Origin: Gyromitra esculenta
Taxonomy: Eukaryota; Ascomycota; Pezizomycetes; Pezizales; Discinaceae
Length of the DNA stretch: 64,000 bases
Reading direction: 5' to 3'
Assembly (NCBI GenBank): GCA_038503075.1
Contig: JBCAML010000002.1
Span: 1 to 64,000, forward strand
The position numbers and the translations under genes are program-made. Shown here piece by piece: positions 45,725 to 57,525 of this stretch (within the stretch, counting starts at the first letter, position 1; each line of letters opens with the position of its first letter). Below the pieces are notes generated by a model. The model did not search any database. It was not told the origin of the DNA and saw only the letters and a list, made by a program, of their open reading frames with translations.

Positions 45725-47701
45725 CTAATCCTCCTCACCAATCTTCAATTTCCACAATTCTCCCATGACACTATCGGTTTTACTGCTGGCTGCATTATGA
45801 AACATCACGTTTGTTATGAATTCCTTTGCGCCATTGATCTTTGCGGCTGTTTCGCGAGCGAAGTCATAATCGATGTACCTGAAAGCTTGTTAGCAAGGTA
45901 TTTCAATAGAAATATTCAGTGGCCTTTACATATCCTCCATGTATGTCGCTGCGTACACAGGAACTATATTACTCGCCAACTTGCTCTCGTCGTAGAGCGG
46001 TGGCCAGTCCGAGTCGTGTGCCAAAATCTCGGCCACTTCTTTGACTTTCTGCAGTTCTGAGTAGTCTTCAAACATCCAGGGATAGACCTAGTCCACACAC
46101 TCGCTATTCAGCCTTGCACAACTTGTGGGGGGAAACATGGTTAAAACACAACCATTTCCCCAGTGAAATAAACGGGTTCCTCCTCCTCTTCGTCTGTCTG
46201 GAGCATGATACCCCACGAAAATCTTCGGTCCTGGTGACTCAAAACCCTTTCCGCGGACCATCGAGATGCTTCCCTACATTCACAAACGGATTATGCTCAG
46301 ACACTTGTAGGTTACCATACGCTTTATCTTGGTACAAGATCGTTAACAAACCCTTGACAGTAAATAGCCTCCTGAAACAATGCATAGAGCATATTTCCAT
46401 CGAAGCTTTGATGCGATTCAATCGATCGAAGGGTCCTATATGTCAGTTCCTGGAAAAGCTCAAGATCGTTGTCGGTGCGCTGAACCAGAACTTGCGAGCG
46501 ACAATACCATCAAATAAGTAAATCTGGATAGATAGTTTCAGGAAGTCGATTGCGCTTACGGTGAACAGAATCTATGCCGCCTTTTTCGCATCTCACCCGA
46601 GTAAGCAATCCAAGCAAGAACCCCTATATGAGAGAACAAGGTGAACCAAACCATGGCCTCCAAAGCCCAACCCCAACCCTAAAAATCTTCTCGCTGTCAA
46701 GTAACCCCCGCTCGGTAAAACTACCTCGTTTATCGAAAGATGCTTCAGGATGTTTCTCACGCGCTTGATATCTTGTGGGTACTTATTGTAGTATGCGACG
46801 TTCCGTGACTCTACCTTTCTATAGGTACGTCTGTACACTTCGTCGGGGCTTCGAACAAGCGGTGGTATACCGCCGGTCGTGAACACTTTCCGCCCGAGGA
46901 GATCTTAGCTATTTCGAATCACTAGCGACGGGAATGGTAATGGCTACCTTCTCTCAGACCTTCAGGACTAAGGTAGATCAGCAATTTGAAGCAGAACTCG
47001 GATCTGTAGCTTATGCATACTAGAACGACAGATAGGTTGTAGCACAGAAGCCACCAAACGATTGTCCAACCACGGTCCATTTCTCGTCTCCAGTAAGCGC
47101 CTTTCTAATAGCCTCGCAATCCCTCACTAATCAAGTTCAGTAGGTTAGTCGCACAAATTACCCGACATCTCTATCGATATCGCGTACCGATGTTGTCGGC
47201 CCTGAAGTTCTTAATATACTGCACTTGGCTTTCAATGGTTCTGCCTTTCGCCAGTGTAGACGAAGAGATGGTCGTGCTTAGGCCAGTCCCCCGCTGGTCG
47301 AGGTAGAGCACTTGGTATCCTTTCTCGAAAAGGAAATTCGTGAGTGGATGCGATTTGGGCGGGCCACACTCGAACCCAGGACCGCCTACCACATGGTCAG
47401 TTCTGGGGGCATCAGGGTTGAAATATATGCAGCTCCAGACCTTGAAGGTAAACAACTACCAAGCGCATCCGAACCGAGGAATAAATAGTTAATTATCAGC
47501 CAAGACACCGAATTATCGAGCCCAGGACTAACCGTATGGTAACTTTGCTCCAGATTCGCCATCATCGTTGTTCTTGTTGGGGATGGCGTTTCTGGTAAAA
47601 ACGGTGATCTCTTCGCTGCCGTTTGAGTAATCAAGTGGGACTTTGAACCATCTGTCGACGATCTTGTACCCCCCTAAATCCAGTTTGCCTAATTTCAGCA
47701 T
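45725..47701 (-). CDS. Prolyl aminopeptidase / proline iminopeptidase (S33, alpha/beta hydrolase)
   Basis: Eleven exons join into 441 residues: 47701-47533, 47455-47441, 47385-47188, 47126-47021, 46967-46948, 46885-46652, 46571-46560, 46490-46352, 46273-46153, 46087-45930, 45878-45725. The family signatures appear only after splicing: DRWFKVPLDYS, VVYLQGGPGFECGPP (oxyanion HGGPG-like at about 62-65), LYLDQRGTG, the nucleophile elbow VGQSFGGF (Ser150), YLSFYPEGLREVFTTGG, CQGEASRWSAERV, FTGEMVYPWMFEDY, YAATYMEDMYIDYD and a C-terminal FHNAASSK with the likely catalytic His418. It would release N-terminal proline from peptides in the cytosol. Exons 2, 5 and 7 are only 15, 20 and 12 bp; the 12-bp exon is the least certain. 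The start is the ATG in frame with KLGKLDLGGYKIVD. Confidence 0.9.
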
Positions 47702-49968
47702 TCATGCTCACGAGGTACGGGCGCGTAGGAGGGTGTGCGGACCAACTACACGGTAGGATTCCTGTTTGGTTAGAGAAGCCTTGGCTATGGGACTGGCTGT
47801 TGAACTCATGCTGGGCGAGCTCGAGAAGGCGCGGACAAACGAAACGGAGGGGGTCAGTAGACGGCGGAAGGATAGCATAGAGGTACCAAAGCTATCAAAA
47901 CTCCAAGAGCGGGGCCTGGAGATCTGCTATACCTCTTGCTTGGCATTCTCTCACTGGCGCTACTATCCCTCTGTGCGACTACAGTAGTGAGGTGCAGAGT
48001 CTGCCCAAGCTTAGGATTTCCCTGCACGATTAGTTACGGTCTTTGGATAATACTTCACACAGGTGCGAGGAATTAAGTAGGCAAATTTTATTTCTGAAAA
48101 GCTGTGGGCACTTCGAATAGGATTAGGGTTATCTGGCATGTCTTAGATTGACGTTGGTGGTTATTATCACCCAACCTACTACTACATGCAGTCACTAACC
48201 ACCAGCCCTTCTACTATTAGTCAATAGCACCTATTGTGCAGGGCTAGAGAGCGGTATGGCCGTAAGCGAGAATCAGCTGTTGATTCCTAAATCTTAGATT
48301 CGACGTTTATAGATAAGACACAGTGTCCTCCGTACATGTGCTGCATAAGGCTGTCCTACAGTGGTATTATAATTCAAATTCAAATAGGTTGGTAGATTCC
48401 TTGATGGGACTCAGTGATAGAAAATATCTACTACACAACAAATACGACAGGAACAGTGGGGCTGGAGACTAAAAGAACACCTGGGTACTTTCGAAGGAAC
48501 CTCCAATGCTAATAGGGTTTTATTTTAACTGACATAGCATAAAAGATATTGATTAAACGTGTTAATTATGGTCTCCCATTGTAGAGCTTGCGTGTTAGTT
48601 AGATTCAGGATGCCATAAGCGCGTTTGCCATGCTCGTAATAGTCGCTCACACCCACCCTGTATCCGGCCTCTGCGATTATTCCAGAGCCAGCTTTAAACA
48701 AAACGAACTATTTAAAATAATTAGAATAATAGGCATATCCATCCGAAGTAAAGACATCGTCTCATAACCGTTCTCGACCATCTCAGTCCGGATCCCAAGG
48801 AGATACAGTTTTGCACCGGCCTATTCCAGTTAGATATCCACTTTAGCCTTGAGGAATCTGCAGCTATGATAACAAAGTTATCTCAGCTGGCCGCTCCCGA
48901 CAGTGCTACTATGTGTTCCCGCGTTCTGGACATGCTATTGGCACTTTACAGCGTTGGAGTAGCAGGCTCCTAACAGAACCATAACCGCTTCCAGCCACCT
49001 CCATAGCGTTTGACCGTTGGACTCTGAAGAATCGATTTCCGTACCAAGGTCAGCCTTCAACGTCGTAGTACCCCCCCTCCGGCCCCCATCTCTCATAAAG
49101 CCGTTACCGAGCCACTGAAGCGCCTCTCTCTCCGGGCTGAACCCAATCCCGAGCAACTGATCCAAAGTTCTCTCGGGGCCGCTCTAGCTGTCGAAGTAGC
49201 CCGCAAAGCCATCGACCCCCCCCCCCGCGGCCCCATAGTAGATTTGTAGACCATCAAAATTATATCAGGATCAAGTAGATGATCCGCTGTGTCTCTATGT
49301 CCCCTCTATTTATAGCAGTGGTGCTGGTTCGCCCGACACAGTTGAATACACCGAGCATCAGAGCCGAAACTAATCTGCCCAGGCCTCGAGTAGCAGGCCT
49401 ACTCCATATCTGCGATAAGGGCTGCGCTGGCCGCTGCTTACAATACCAGCCGTTCTCTGGTGCCGTGATGCGTGCTCATATACCGACGTTGACGATACGT
49501 ATCGAGGTATCGCTAATTCCTAGGTCTACTGTACACAAGAATTTGTCAATCCGGTACGGACTATGGTTAAGTTGGTCTCGCATCCCACGCCTGATCCACA
49601 CAACACCAATATGCCAACCTCCCCCACCCCACCCCCCACCGCAATTCAGAATGGCCCGTGTCGTGAGTTCGTCGAGGATGGATGGATGGATGGATGGGTA
49701 TTCGAGGATGGAACCGATAGTCGATCTAGCACAGCAAAAACCCCCAGAACCACGAATACGCCAACCGTGAATCCCGACCCCCCCCAAAAATTAATTAATT
49801 CACAGGAGCAGAAGCAGAAGCAGAAGCAGAAGCAGAAGCAGAAGCAGAAGCAGTCCCATCACATTTTCATATCACCATCACCATCACAATCACAATCACA
49901 ATCACCAGAAAAAGGACTCACCTAGCATCTTCATCCGCTAGCACTATCAAATTCACCATCACACAATA

Positions 49969-50004
<36 letters not shown>

Positions 50005-50775
50005 TTAAATCAACTCTTTCGTATAAAGTGAATAGATTTCAAACGCGCGATATAAAAAATAAGAGAACCGACACACCCCCTTTCGCACTTTGTCCCGGTA
50101 GTAGGTAGTAGTACAACAAACAGTTTCTTCACGCCCTTCCCCTTAGCTCCTCATCCTTCTTTCCTTCTCTCAAGCCAATCACTCGTCTGGACAAGTCGAA
50201 AGGCAAGAAAAACTGGAAAGAAGGATGAGAAATGCTATCCACCACCCTCCACTCTCCACCTCGGGCTAAAAAGAATAACGAAAACAGAAAACAAAAAACA
50301 AAAAAGCAAAGACTAAACAGGTAGGTTATAAAAGAAGGACTTCCCTTTTGCAAATAATAGTTCCAATCCATGGTAACGTTCCTCGCCCATGGTAGTAGGT
50401 AGAGAAATTAACTACACATGATCTCGACGAATTATCAACATTCATACCCAGAGACCATATTCAAAACGCCTTTTCTGGTCGAGTGATCAAGAAAGCCGCA
50501 ATATGTAAGTACGAACCAGTCGATAACGCACCCCAACCATATGTGTCAAACTCCCCGGCCAAGAGAAGGCAAAAGCCGTAACCCCCCTTCCATAATATAA
50601 AAATGTAGAAATAAAAATAAGACCAAACGCAAACGTAAAACAAACCCCCCCGAGGTATTTATCATGCACCCAAAAAACCGTTCAAAGTACGCCATCCCAA
50701 TGCTGTAAAAAAAAAAAGCCAACGCTTTAGTCGACCTGCGATGTGGGAGAAGTATGCAGGAACGGAAGCACACAC
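47702..50775. other. 3.1-kb spacer with microsatellites
   Basis: No confident gene. Coding-like patches at about 48838-48970 (LEESAAMITKLSQLAAPDSA) and 49138-49230 (EPNPEQLIQSSLGAALAVEV) lie in one strand direction but lack a start, splice sites or a known motif; they may be remnants. A 10-C run lies at 49216-49226. The microsatellite block is listed separately. Confidence 0.35.
49675..50002. repeat. Cluster of four microsatellites
   Basis: Within 330 bp there are (GGAT)5-6 at about 49676-49697, the hexamer (GCAGAA)7-8 at about 49808-49852, degenerate ATCACC/ATCACA units at about 49872-49907, and (AC)16-17 at about 49970-50002. None lies in a supported reading frame. Confidence 0.93.
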
Positions 50776-51279
50776 CTAAGCCCTCATGCCAACCAACATG
50801 GCAATCATTCCTTTAAGTTCGGCAAATCCTTGTTGCGTCTCGCGCCTCAAGTCGCCCATCATATCCTTTAGACCCTCAACATCCGCCTTGAGGTTATCCA
50901 CCTCGCCCTTGATGCCGTCGACCTCATACTTCAACACGGACATCTCCCTCCTCGACAACGAAACATCTTCACCAATGGCACGGAGCTGCGTATTGGCCTC
51001 TCTGCTACTGTCATTGACTAGACCTAGCATCCGGCGAGAAACGGCCACCTCATCGGAAATCCGATGCACGTTCTCCGAGAGATCGAAGACGTGGTTAGCC
51101 AACGCGTGCATGTTCTGCACGGGATTGTAACGCTCGTAGTCGGAGAGAAAGTGCTTGCGACGTGTCATATGGTCGTTCCAGCGAAGGATCTCACTAGCAG
51201 GAAGGGGTTCCGTAGGTACTTCTGATTCGCGGTTCGATGATGCAGTCGAGGAGGTGGGACTGGGTGGATCGGAGTTCAT
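50776..51279 (-). CDS. Coiled-coil protein, hypothetical
   Basis: Uninterrupted frame of 167 residues. The first 30 residues are Ser/Pro/Thr-rich. Residues about 35-75 include ILRWNDHMTRRKHFLSDYERY. From about 85 to 160, hydrophobic residues fall at heptad spacing (VSLSRREMSVLKYEVDGIKG, EVDNLKADVEGLKDMMGDL), predicting a long coiled coil and probably a dimer. There is no signal or membrane segment, and I recognise no family. Codon quality and lack of stops support a real gene. The 5' flank (51280-51440) is AT-rich and promoter-like. Confidence 0.75.
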   Translation of the reverse strand: MNSDPPSPTSSTASSNRESEVPTEPLPASEILRWNDHMTRRKHFLSDYERYNPVQNMHALANHVFDLSENVHRISDEVAVSRRMLGLVNDSSREANTQLRAIGEDVSLSRREMSVLKYEVDGIKGEVDNLKADVEGLKDMMGDLRRETQQGFAELKGMIAMLVGMRA

Positions 51280-52985
51280 TGTGATATAAGGGTAAGAGAG
51301 AAAAAGTTCAAAGGCAGAGGGCTGTCTTTTTTCAATATATAGTTGTTGTAATGTTGATGTATTTGGTGAGTGATGTAACGTGTTTGATATACGTGGTGGC
51401 GACGGATTCGAGATTATTCAAGAAGAAAGCTTGAGATCATCAATGCTGGCTAGAGGTGAATAGTGGCGAGACTATTCGCTGTCCAGAGAGCCGCCAACCG
51501 AGCGATGGGTTAGCCGCGCCATTTTGCAAGGTCCGTTGTTCGACCGGGCCCACCCGAGGCAGGTAACCGAAAAACACGCGAAGCTGGCCAAGACTTACAT
51601 GGTTTTGAAGCTGCTGAGCTGGGGATTCAGACGATGGTAAATTGGAGATGGTTTGGGAGCAGAAGCTATAAGGTAATTCGTGGTGAGCACATTCTGGCGA
51701 TGGAGAGGGAAAGAGGAGAAGCGACGATGGGCGAAGGGGTAAGTGTGGCAAATTGGAGGGCTTGGCGTGAAAAGCTGGGTTTTGTGTTCAGGCCGGAGTG
51801 GTGAGGTGCGAGTGGTGGGCGCATCGCTATTTCCGTTCCCAGCAACAGACATTCTCGTTCGAACCGCCAGCCCGTCCAGTCCAGCAGCGGCGCCGCGCCT
51901 TGACTCATTCCAGTCGCTTTACCACTCGATCCCAACATGGCGATAGAGCCCGTCTCCCTGCGAGCAAGTCATCCTGTGCATTTCGGAGGATTCACCATGA
52001 TGGCGGTGAGCACGAACCCTGGGTAGTGAGCCCAGAGCCCCAAGCCCTGAGTGAGGCGGGCGGGCTGGCAGCGACGTCAACAGGAAAACAGGAAGGTGCA
52101 GCGCTGCTATTTATAGAACTGCTCCGACACACCCCCGCCCAGGTATCCGTGGTTACCGTGTGGAATGCACGGCTGGCCCAATCAGGCAATGTGTGTGTTT
52201 ATGTGACGGATCACTTTCTGCTGCCTGGTAGACAGCGGTAGCGCCCTGCCCTGCCCTGTGCCCTGCCCTGTGCCCTGTGCCCTAGACCAGCTTGACAGCA
52301 CCCAATCTCTTGGGCACGTGCTCCCATGACATCGTGGCCTCGCTTGGCTCTTCCACCCCCACAGCCAGGTGCCTGATCTGTCCAATCAGCCTTCCCGCTC
52401 TCCCCGCGTGCAGCCATGCGCAGTGCAACACCATCCAGTAGAGTGCAATTGAAATCTCCAATGTTTACTAGTAGTCTGCTCCCAGAACAGGCATATCTCG
52501 CCTCCAAACTAGAATACATCCACTTTGCTCCGTCACTTCTCCCTTGGAATTGGCCCACTGCAGGCATCATTAGCCTGTGAATACGTCGATGTTACGCAAT
52601 TCAAGCCCGCAATTTGGTTTTTCCACCTCGCAGAGACGCTCTCACGCCCAGGTTCGGACGGCTGCAGTGCAGCGGAGGGCTACCGAAGGGAACACAAAAC
52701 ACAGGCCAGGGGAACCAGGTGGCGAAATGGCCTGCTGCTCCCGTTGCAGGATCGGGAACTATATAGGCAGGAACGTGGTGGGAGATTTACAAGGCATTGG
52801 TGCAGAGACGAGCTGAGCAGACGTGATGGCTTTCTCTTCGCCCCTGGCTGCTGTAGGGGCGGTGGTGTAATATTAATTTAATTCATTCAATTAGTTGATT
52901 GTTAAATAGTGAGCCTGTTTCCCTCGACATTGTTTTCTTGTATTGCAAGCATATTTCACTCATTGGGCATACGAGCACGTGTGTA
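51280..52985. other. GC-rich spacer, no gene
   Basis: Several long overlapping frames on both strands of 51.6-52.9 kb arise from high GC content. None has motifs or consistent splice sites. A short CCCTGCCCTGTG array lies at 52240-52283. The final 90 bp are the likely 5' UTR of the phytase-like gene. Confidence 0.4.
52240..52283. repeat. Short minisatellite (CCCTG / CCCTGTG units)
   Basis: Six or seven tandem units of CCCTGC and CCCTGTG form a pyrimidine-rich tract of about 44 bp. No coding context. Confidence 0.8.
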
Positions 52986-54921
52986 ATGGCTATCCTTCGC
53001 TTTCTCGTCCTCTCGTTACTGCCGTTCTCGGCCTATGCCCTGCCTGCGGCGACCACCGCCTGTGCAGGCAAGGCGTTCACCTACCAGGAGCTTGCTGGGT
53101 ACGGGTTTGTGCCCAGCGACTTCAGGGACAAGTTTGGGGATACCTTGTCGTTTGGGTCCGGGCTTGCCGTGGATCGCAAGTCGTGGAAGAAGACGAGCGC
53201 GAGCTATCAGGGGATCCTATGGATGCTTCCTGACCGTGGTTGGTAAGCAGCCCCCTGTAAAGCGCAATCAATTGATGTGCGAGTGGTAGAGAGCTTCCGC
53301 GCAAATATTACATCCAAGCCCTGATTGGACATATTAGTACCTAGCGCGGAAGCCCTACTGCTACCAACTAACCAACCAAAATCACAACAAGCAATCATTG
53401 ACATCCCGCCAGGAACACCCAAGGCACAACCGCCTACCAACCACGCATCCACAAATTCCAAATCTCCTTCTCTCCCAATATCACTACCACCCCGGCTGCC
53501 CCCAACCTCAAGTTCAGCTACCTCGACACCCTGCTCTTCACCGACCCCTCCGGCAACCCTCTCTCCGGGCTCGACCCGACCGGAACTCTAGCCTTCACCG
53601 GGCTCCCGAACCTCCCAGCGGCGAATTTCACAGGGGACGGATTCGGAGGCGCTGGAACGGGCGGCACAAGGGTGTCGCTGGACCCGGAAGCCGTGGTTAT
53701 CGGGAACGACGGGTTCTGGATCAGTGATGAGTATGGGCCGTTTATCTACCATTTCGACGAGACGGGGAAGTTGAATCAGGCGATTAAGCCACCGGCTGCA
53801 TTCATCCCGATAAGGAATGGAGCTGAGAGGTGAGTTCCAATATTTACCCCCCTATATAAGATTTCCCGAGCATGACACGATCCTGCCCCATGCTAACTCG
53901 GACCAGCTTCGCATCTGATAATCCGCCCATCTATGCCCCCGACCTGCACCCCTCCCCCGTCGACCCCACCACTGGGCGCTCCAACAACCAGGGCTTCGAG
54001 GGTCTCGCCGTCTCCGGCGATGGGAACAACCTGTACGCGCTCCTGCAGTCAGCGACTGTCCAAGACGGAGGCCTCGAGAAGACCTCGAACCGGTATGCCA
54101 GGCTGGTCAAGTACGACGTCACGAAGCCGAGCGAGCCAAGATACGCCAAGGAGTTTGTCGTGCCTCTACCGCAGTTTGTCGATGTGAGTGATATCCTATG
54201 ATGAGGGCGTCCTACACCACCCACATACACCACAGATACACAAGAGCTAACACCCCCCCACCCAGCCCGCCAAGAAGAAAAAGAACCCACGCACAGCCGC
54301 CCAATCCGAACTACTGTCCATCGGCAAAGACCAATTCTTCATCCTCTCCCGCGACAGCGGCTTCGGCCACGGCGCCGCCGACACCGCGTCCATCTACCGG
54401 CAAATCGACGTCGTCGACATCTCCAACGCAACCAACATCAAGGGGCCCAGCTACGACTCGCGCAACTCCTCCGTCACGACTTCGGCTTCGAGCGGGGTGC
54501 TCGAGGCTGCCATAAACCCCGCGACGTACTGCTCGTTCATCAATATGAACGACAACACGCAGCTGGCGAGGTTCGGCCTGCACAACGGGGGTGCGCAGGA
54601 CGCGGGCTTGTTGAACGAGAAGTGGGAGGGGCTGGCGATGGTGCCCGTGGATGGGGAGATTGGAGATGACGATTGGTGGTATGTTATTGCGGTTAGCGAT
54701 AATGATTTTATCACGCAGAATGGTAGGTTTGGGCTGTTCTCTCTCTCTCTGTTTTTGTTCTTGTGTTGGGAAACAAGGCTGATAAAACTGGTACAGGAAC
54801 GTATAATTTTGGGAGGGACACGTATGTTGATGCTTCTGGATATAACTTGGATAGCCAGGCACTAGTGTTTAAAGTCAAGCTGCCGGACCATTCGAGGCCT
54901 TATGATAGGTCTCCGCGGTGA
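52986..54921 (+). CDS. Secreted phytase-like (esterase-like activity of phytase) protein
   Basis: Five exons (52986-53242, 53413-53829, 53907-54183, 54266-54722, 54797-54921) give 510 residues. The signal peptide MAILRFLVLSLLPFSAYA-LPA is followed by a beta-propeller-like domain with repeated hydrophobic-Gly-Asp strands. The hallmark stretches are GDTLSFGSGLAVDRKSW, GILWMLPDRGWNTQG, LDPEAVVIGNDGFWISDEYGPFIYHFDETG, NNQGFEGLAVSGDGNNLYALLQS, EKWEGLAMVPV and WWYVIAVSDNDF, which match the fungal family annotated as esterase-like activity of phytase (PF13449-type). The acidic clusters probably bind metal. Phytate or phosphoester cleavage is possible but unproven for the family. Several N-glycosylation sequons fit a secreted protein. 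Confidence 0.93.
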
Positions 54922-55624
54922 ATTCGGTAGCTGGGATAGCTGGGATGAGTTTCGAGCCTAATCATGGATGTGTGGTGTTAAACATTCAGATCTATAATAA
55001 AAGTGTTCGATTGCAACCGTTTTCTTACATCCCAAGAACATACTCTGAATCTACTCATTGGTGATGCTACAACCTCGCACTTGGGATATGCCTACAATCA
55101 CTGGCAGTGCTTCCAGTCGAGGAATAGGTATGGAGACGAGCAAATAGATACACTACAAGTGACTCGTGTTTGACTGAGGGTTTCAAAAGGGGCTGCTGCG
55201 TTCCATACAGGATCATTGACACACACAGTCAACAGCTTAGCACCTGAAATCCGCCCAATCGAATACTAATAACCGCAATATTTGTTCTGCAAGCCAGTAT
55301 TTAATAGGTCGGTCAACAAGGCTAGAAGCACACGTTTACAATATGATATTTTCGAGCCTGGAGCTAGCCCAAAAGCAGAGTTGATTCAAGCACGAGTCCT
55401 ACATTTTGCGTTGCACTACATGCATTTCGAAACTTGCTGGAGGAGTTTTCTCCAAAAAACATAAGATCAGAGGCTTCCCCCCACCTCTCTAGCCAAAATT
55501 TTTGCGCATTTCACCATCAACTTCCACTTTACTATCACAAAACTATCTCCGCCTCCACCCGCCAGCCTTTCGAAAAAGAAAACACCTGCGTCACCCCTTC
55601 CGCTAAGACATCGCACTGTCCAAT
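54922..55624. other. Spacer, no gene
   Basis: 3' flank of the phytase-like gene and upstream region of the zinc-finger gene. CT-rich stretches at 55470-55610 look like a fungal core promoter. No other feature seen. Confidence 0.4.
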
Positions 55625-56367
55625 ATGGATCCTGCTGGGTGAGACTTTTTTTTTAGAGGGCTAACAGTCAGGCTCGAAACTGCGAGTTATTCTAGCAGGC
55701 TACATGTATTCAATTCGTTTTTGTTCGACAAAGCCATGAAGGATGCAGCCACATCCCAGATAAGCGAAGATCTCCCGTTCGACCTTGGCGCAGCCGTCAT
55801 TCCTCCAGCAGCATCAAGCCCACCAAATGAGGATGGCACTCCTGCCGAAACCCCTGAAAATAAAAAACCTCTACCATTTATATGCAACCACAGGTGGTCG
55901 CTTAGCCGTAGTGGGTGGCGCCATATGTGTGATGGCAAGCTTATGTACGTACTTTTGAAAAGTGGATTTTACTGATACCAAACGCGCTGACTGATCCAAG
56001 CTGGCCGCACAAATGCGCCCGGCGTGGATGCCCATCGGCGGACTCACCAGACCCCATCACTGGCGAACGCGTATACAATAAGACTACAACAATAGCATGT
56101 GGATTCGACAAATGTTCGGCGGTATTCAAAAACACCAGGGGATTCTCCCGCCATTACCGCACGGTGCATATTCGTGCGGCAAAACGCTCCAGGTCAAACT
56201 GTACAATCGAGGGTTGCCACCGGGTTGGCGGGGAGGGCTTCACCCGGAAAGATAACCTCATCCAGCATATGAGGAAAGTCCACGGGGAAGTTATTCCCAA
56301 AAAACGAGTCCGACTCAACGGTGGTGAAGAACCCTCGATAGAGATATACCAGCAGACAAGCATCTAG
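55625..56367 (+). CDS. C2H2 zinc-finger protein
   Basis: Three exons (55625-55638, 55696-55944, 56001-56367) give 209 residues. After an acidic Pro/Ser-rich N-terminus (DLGAAVIPPAASSPPNEDG) the protein has a Cys/His-rich half. One finger is C121-x4-C126-x12-H139-x4-H144 (CGFDKCSAVFKNTRGFSRHYRTVH); a second is C155-x4-C160-x16-H177-x4-H182 (CTIEGC ... FTRKDNLIQHMRKVH). Upstream, CNHRW ... HMC and C93-x4-C98 may be a degenerate finger. The basic tail PKKRVRL looks like a nuclear localisation signal. It is likely a DNA-binding regulator with unknown targets. The first exon has only 14 coding bases, and the splice join gives MDPAGRLHVF. Confidence 0.88.
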
Positions 56368-57114
56368 AAGGATTGAGTTTCGATGCATATAGTGATGGTG
56401 TTTGCGATCGTAACCAATGGATCAGTGTCTTTACTTCATCCTATCATTAATTCTTCTGTGTACTTTCCTTTATGATCATCTTTTCACTTCGTCCTGCACT
56501 CAATCTCTATCTTCTGGTTTACCACACTCATTATTCTCTGTTTTCCTTGGTTACTCTTACGATCATTTCTTCTACTATTTTCTTTATGTACGAATGTCTC
56601 TCCTCTACTACGCGCATTTCCTATTGGCAGTCTCCTAGGGCTGGACGTTTTTATGGCAACGGAATCGCATGTAGCGATGTTGTAGCTATCATCAATTTAC
56701 GAATTTCCTTAGAACTTTGTCTCACACAGTGTGAAACCCAACCCGTAGGCCCGGACCGACATCGCACTCAACAGCACAGAATATCACGGGACAGTTTGCT
56801 CTTTCTAGGGTAAGATTTCGAAATCTCTAGACATCAAAAGGGCTGCCCCGTTTAGGTTGTATTATCAATTTCTATATTTCTACTTTAGTGTACTATTTTC
56901 TGAACCTTTCCTGCTTCCAACGCCAAGTAAACCACATTTGATGTTTGCCAACCTGGCCAAACTACACAATACACGTAATATTCAATTCCCCAGGCGGCCG
57001 TGTAAACCCATCCCCAGCACCAGGCTGTGGGTTCTTATTATTCCGACGCCTGTGGTTCCAAGTCCGGTGGTCCGTAATATATCCCACCTCCCAACTCATG
57101 TCCTTTTGGTCCGT
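56368..57114. other. Spacer, no gene
   Basis: Pyrimidine-rich DNA between the convergent zinc-finger and PKR1 genes. The frames in it are CT-rich artefacts without motifs. Confidence 0.4.
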
Positions 57115-57525
57115 CTACCGCTCTTTCTTCTTTTCAGTCTTTCCAGGTCCATTACTGTTATTTTGGTCTCGACCTTCCCGCTGCTCATGCTCCAGCTTCC
57201 TCATTTCCGCGACTTCCTGTGCAAACCACGCTTTCTCCTCCTCATCCTCCATCCTTTCCCGTTCAATCCGCACTTTCCTCAGCCTCTCGGCCTCGAGTTC
57301 TACTCTTTTCACCTCAGCGACCTCCCGGATAAACCACGTGATGCCAGCCCACAGTCCTCCGCAAATTAAATTCAAAAAGACGAAATGCCAGCTCCGCGTG
57401 CCGGCGAGAAGGAGCAGAAAGATGGATTGAAGGAGCGCGAATGAGATGTGCGTTGCAATGACTAGCGAGGTGTTTGTGCCAGGCTGAAACACGGAGGCCC
57501 AGATCTCTTGGAAGAAGTTCAACAT
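57115..57525 (-). CDS. PKR1: V-ATPase assembly factor, PKR1 family
   Basis: Single exon, 136 residues. The N-terminal MLNFFQEIWASVFQPGTNTS with following IATHISFALL is the PKR1 (SMK1 killer toxin resistance) signature. Two transmembrane helices follow (about 25-43 LLQSIFLLLLAG; about 48-66 FVFLNLICGGLWAGITWF), ending in WFIREVAEV. The yeast protein (about 120 residues) sits in the ER membrane and helps assemble the V0 sector of the vacuolar ATPase. The C-terminal half here is a charged helix (RVELEAERLRKVRIERERM) ending in EKKKER, as in other moulds. The start at this ATG matches the family N-terminus. Confidence 0.93.
   Translation of the reverse strand: MLNFFQEIWASVFQPGTNTSLVIATHISFALLQSIFLLLLAGTRSWHFVFLNLICGGLWAGITWFIREVAEVKRVELEAERLRKVRIERERMEDEEEKAWFAQEVAEMRKLEHEQREGRDQNNSNGPGKTEKKKER

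Noticed and set aside
48838..49230. Coding-like patches EESAAMITKLSQLAAPDSA and EPNPEQLIQSSLGAALAVEV
   Set aside because: No start, no connecting splice sites and no family recognised; kept only as a remark in the spacer entry.
51666..52881. Many overlapping frames of 65-170 codons on both strands
   Set aside because: High GC lowers stop frequency; no motif, splice pattern or consistent codon use supports any of them.
56857..57430. Hydrophobic plus-strand frames of 160-170 codons
   Set aside because: They are the reverse of PKR1 and of CT-rich flanking DNA; the minus-strand PKR1 match is decisive.
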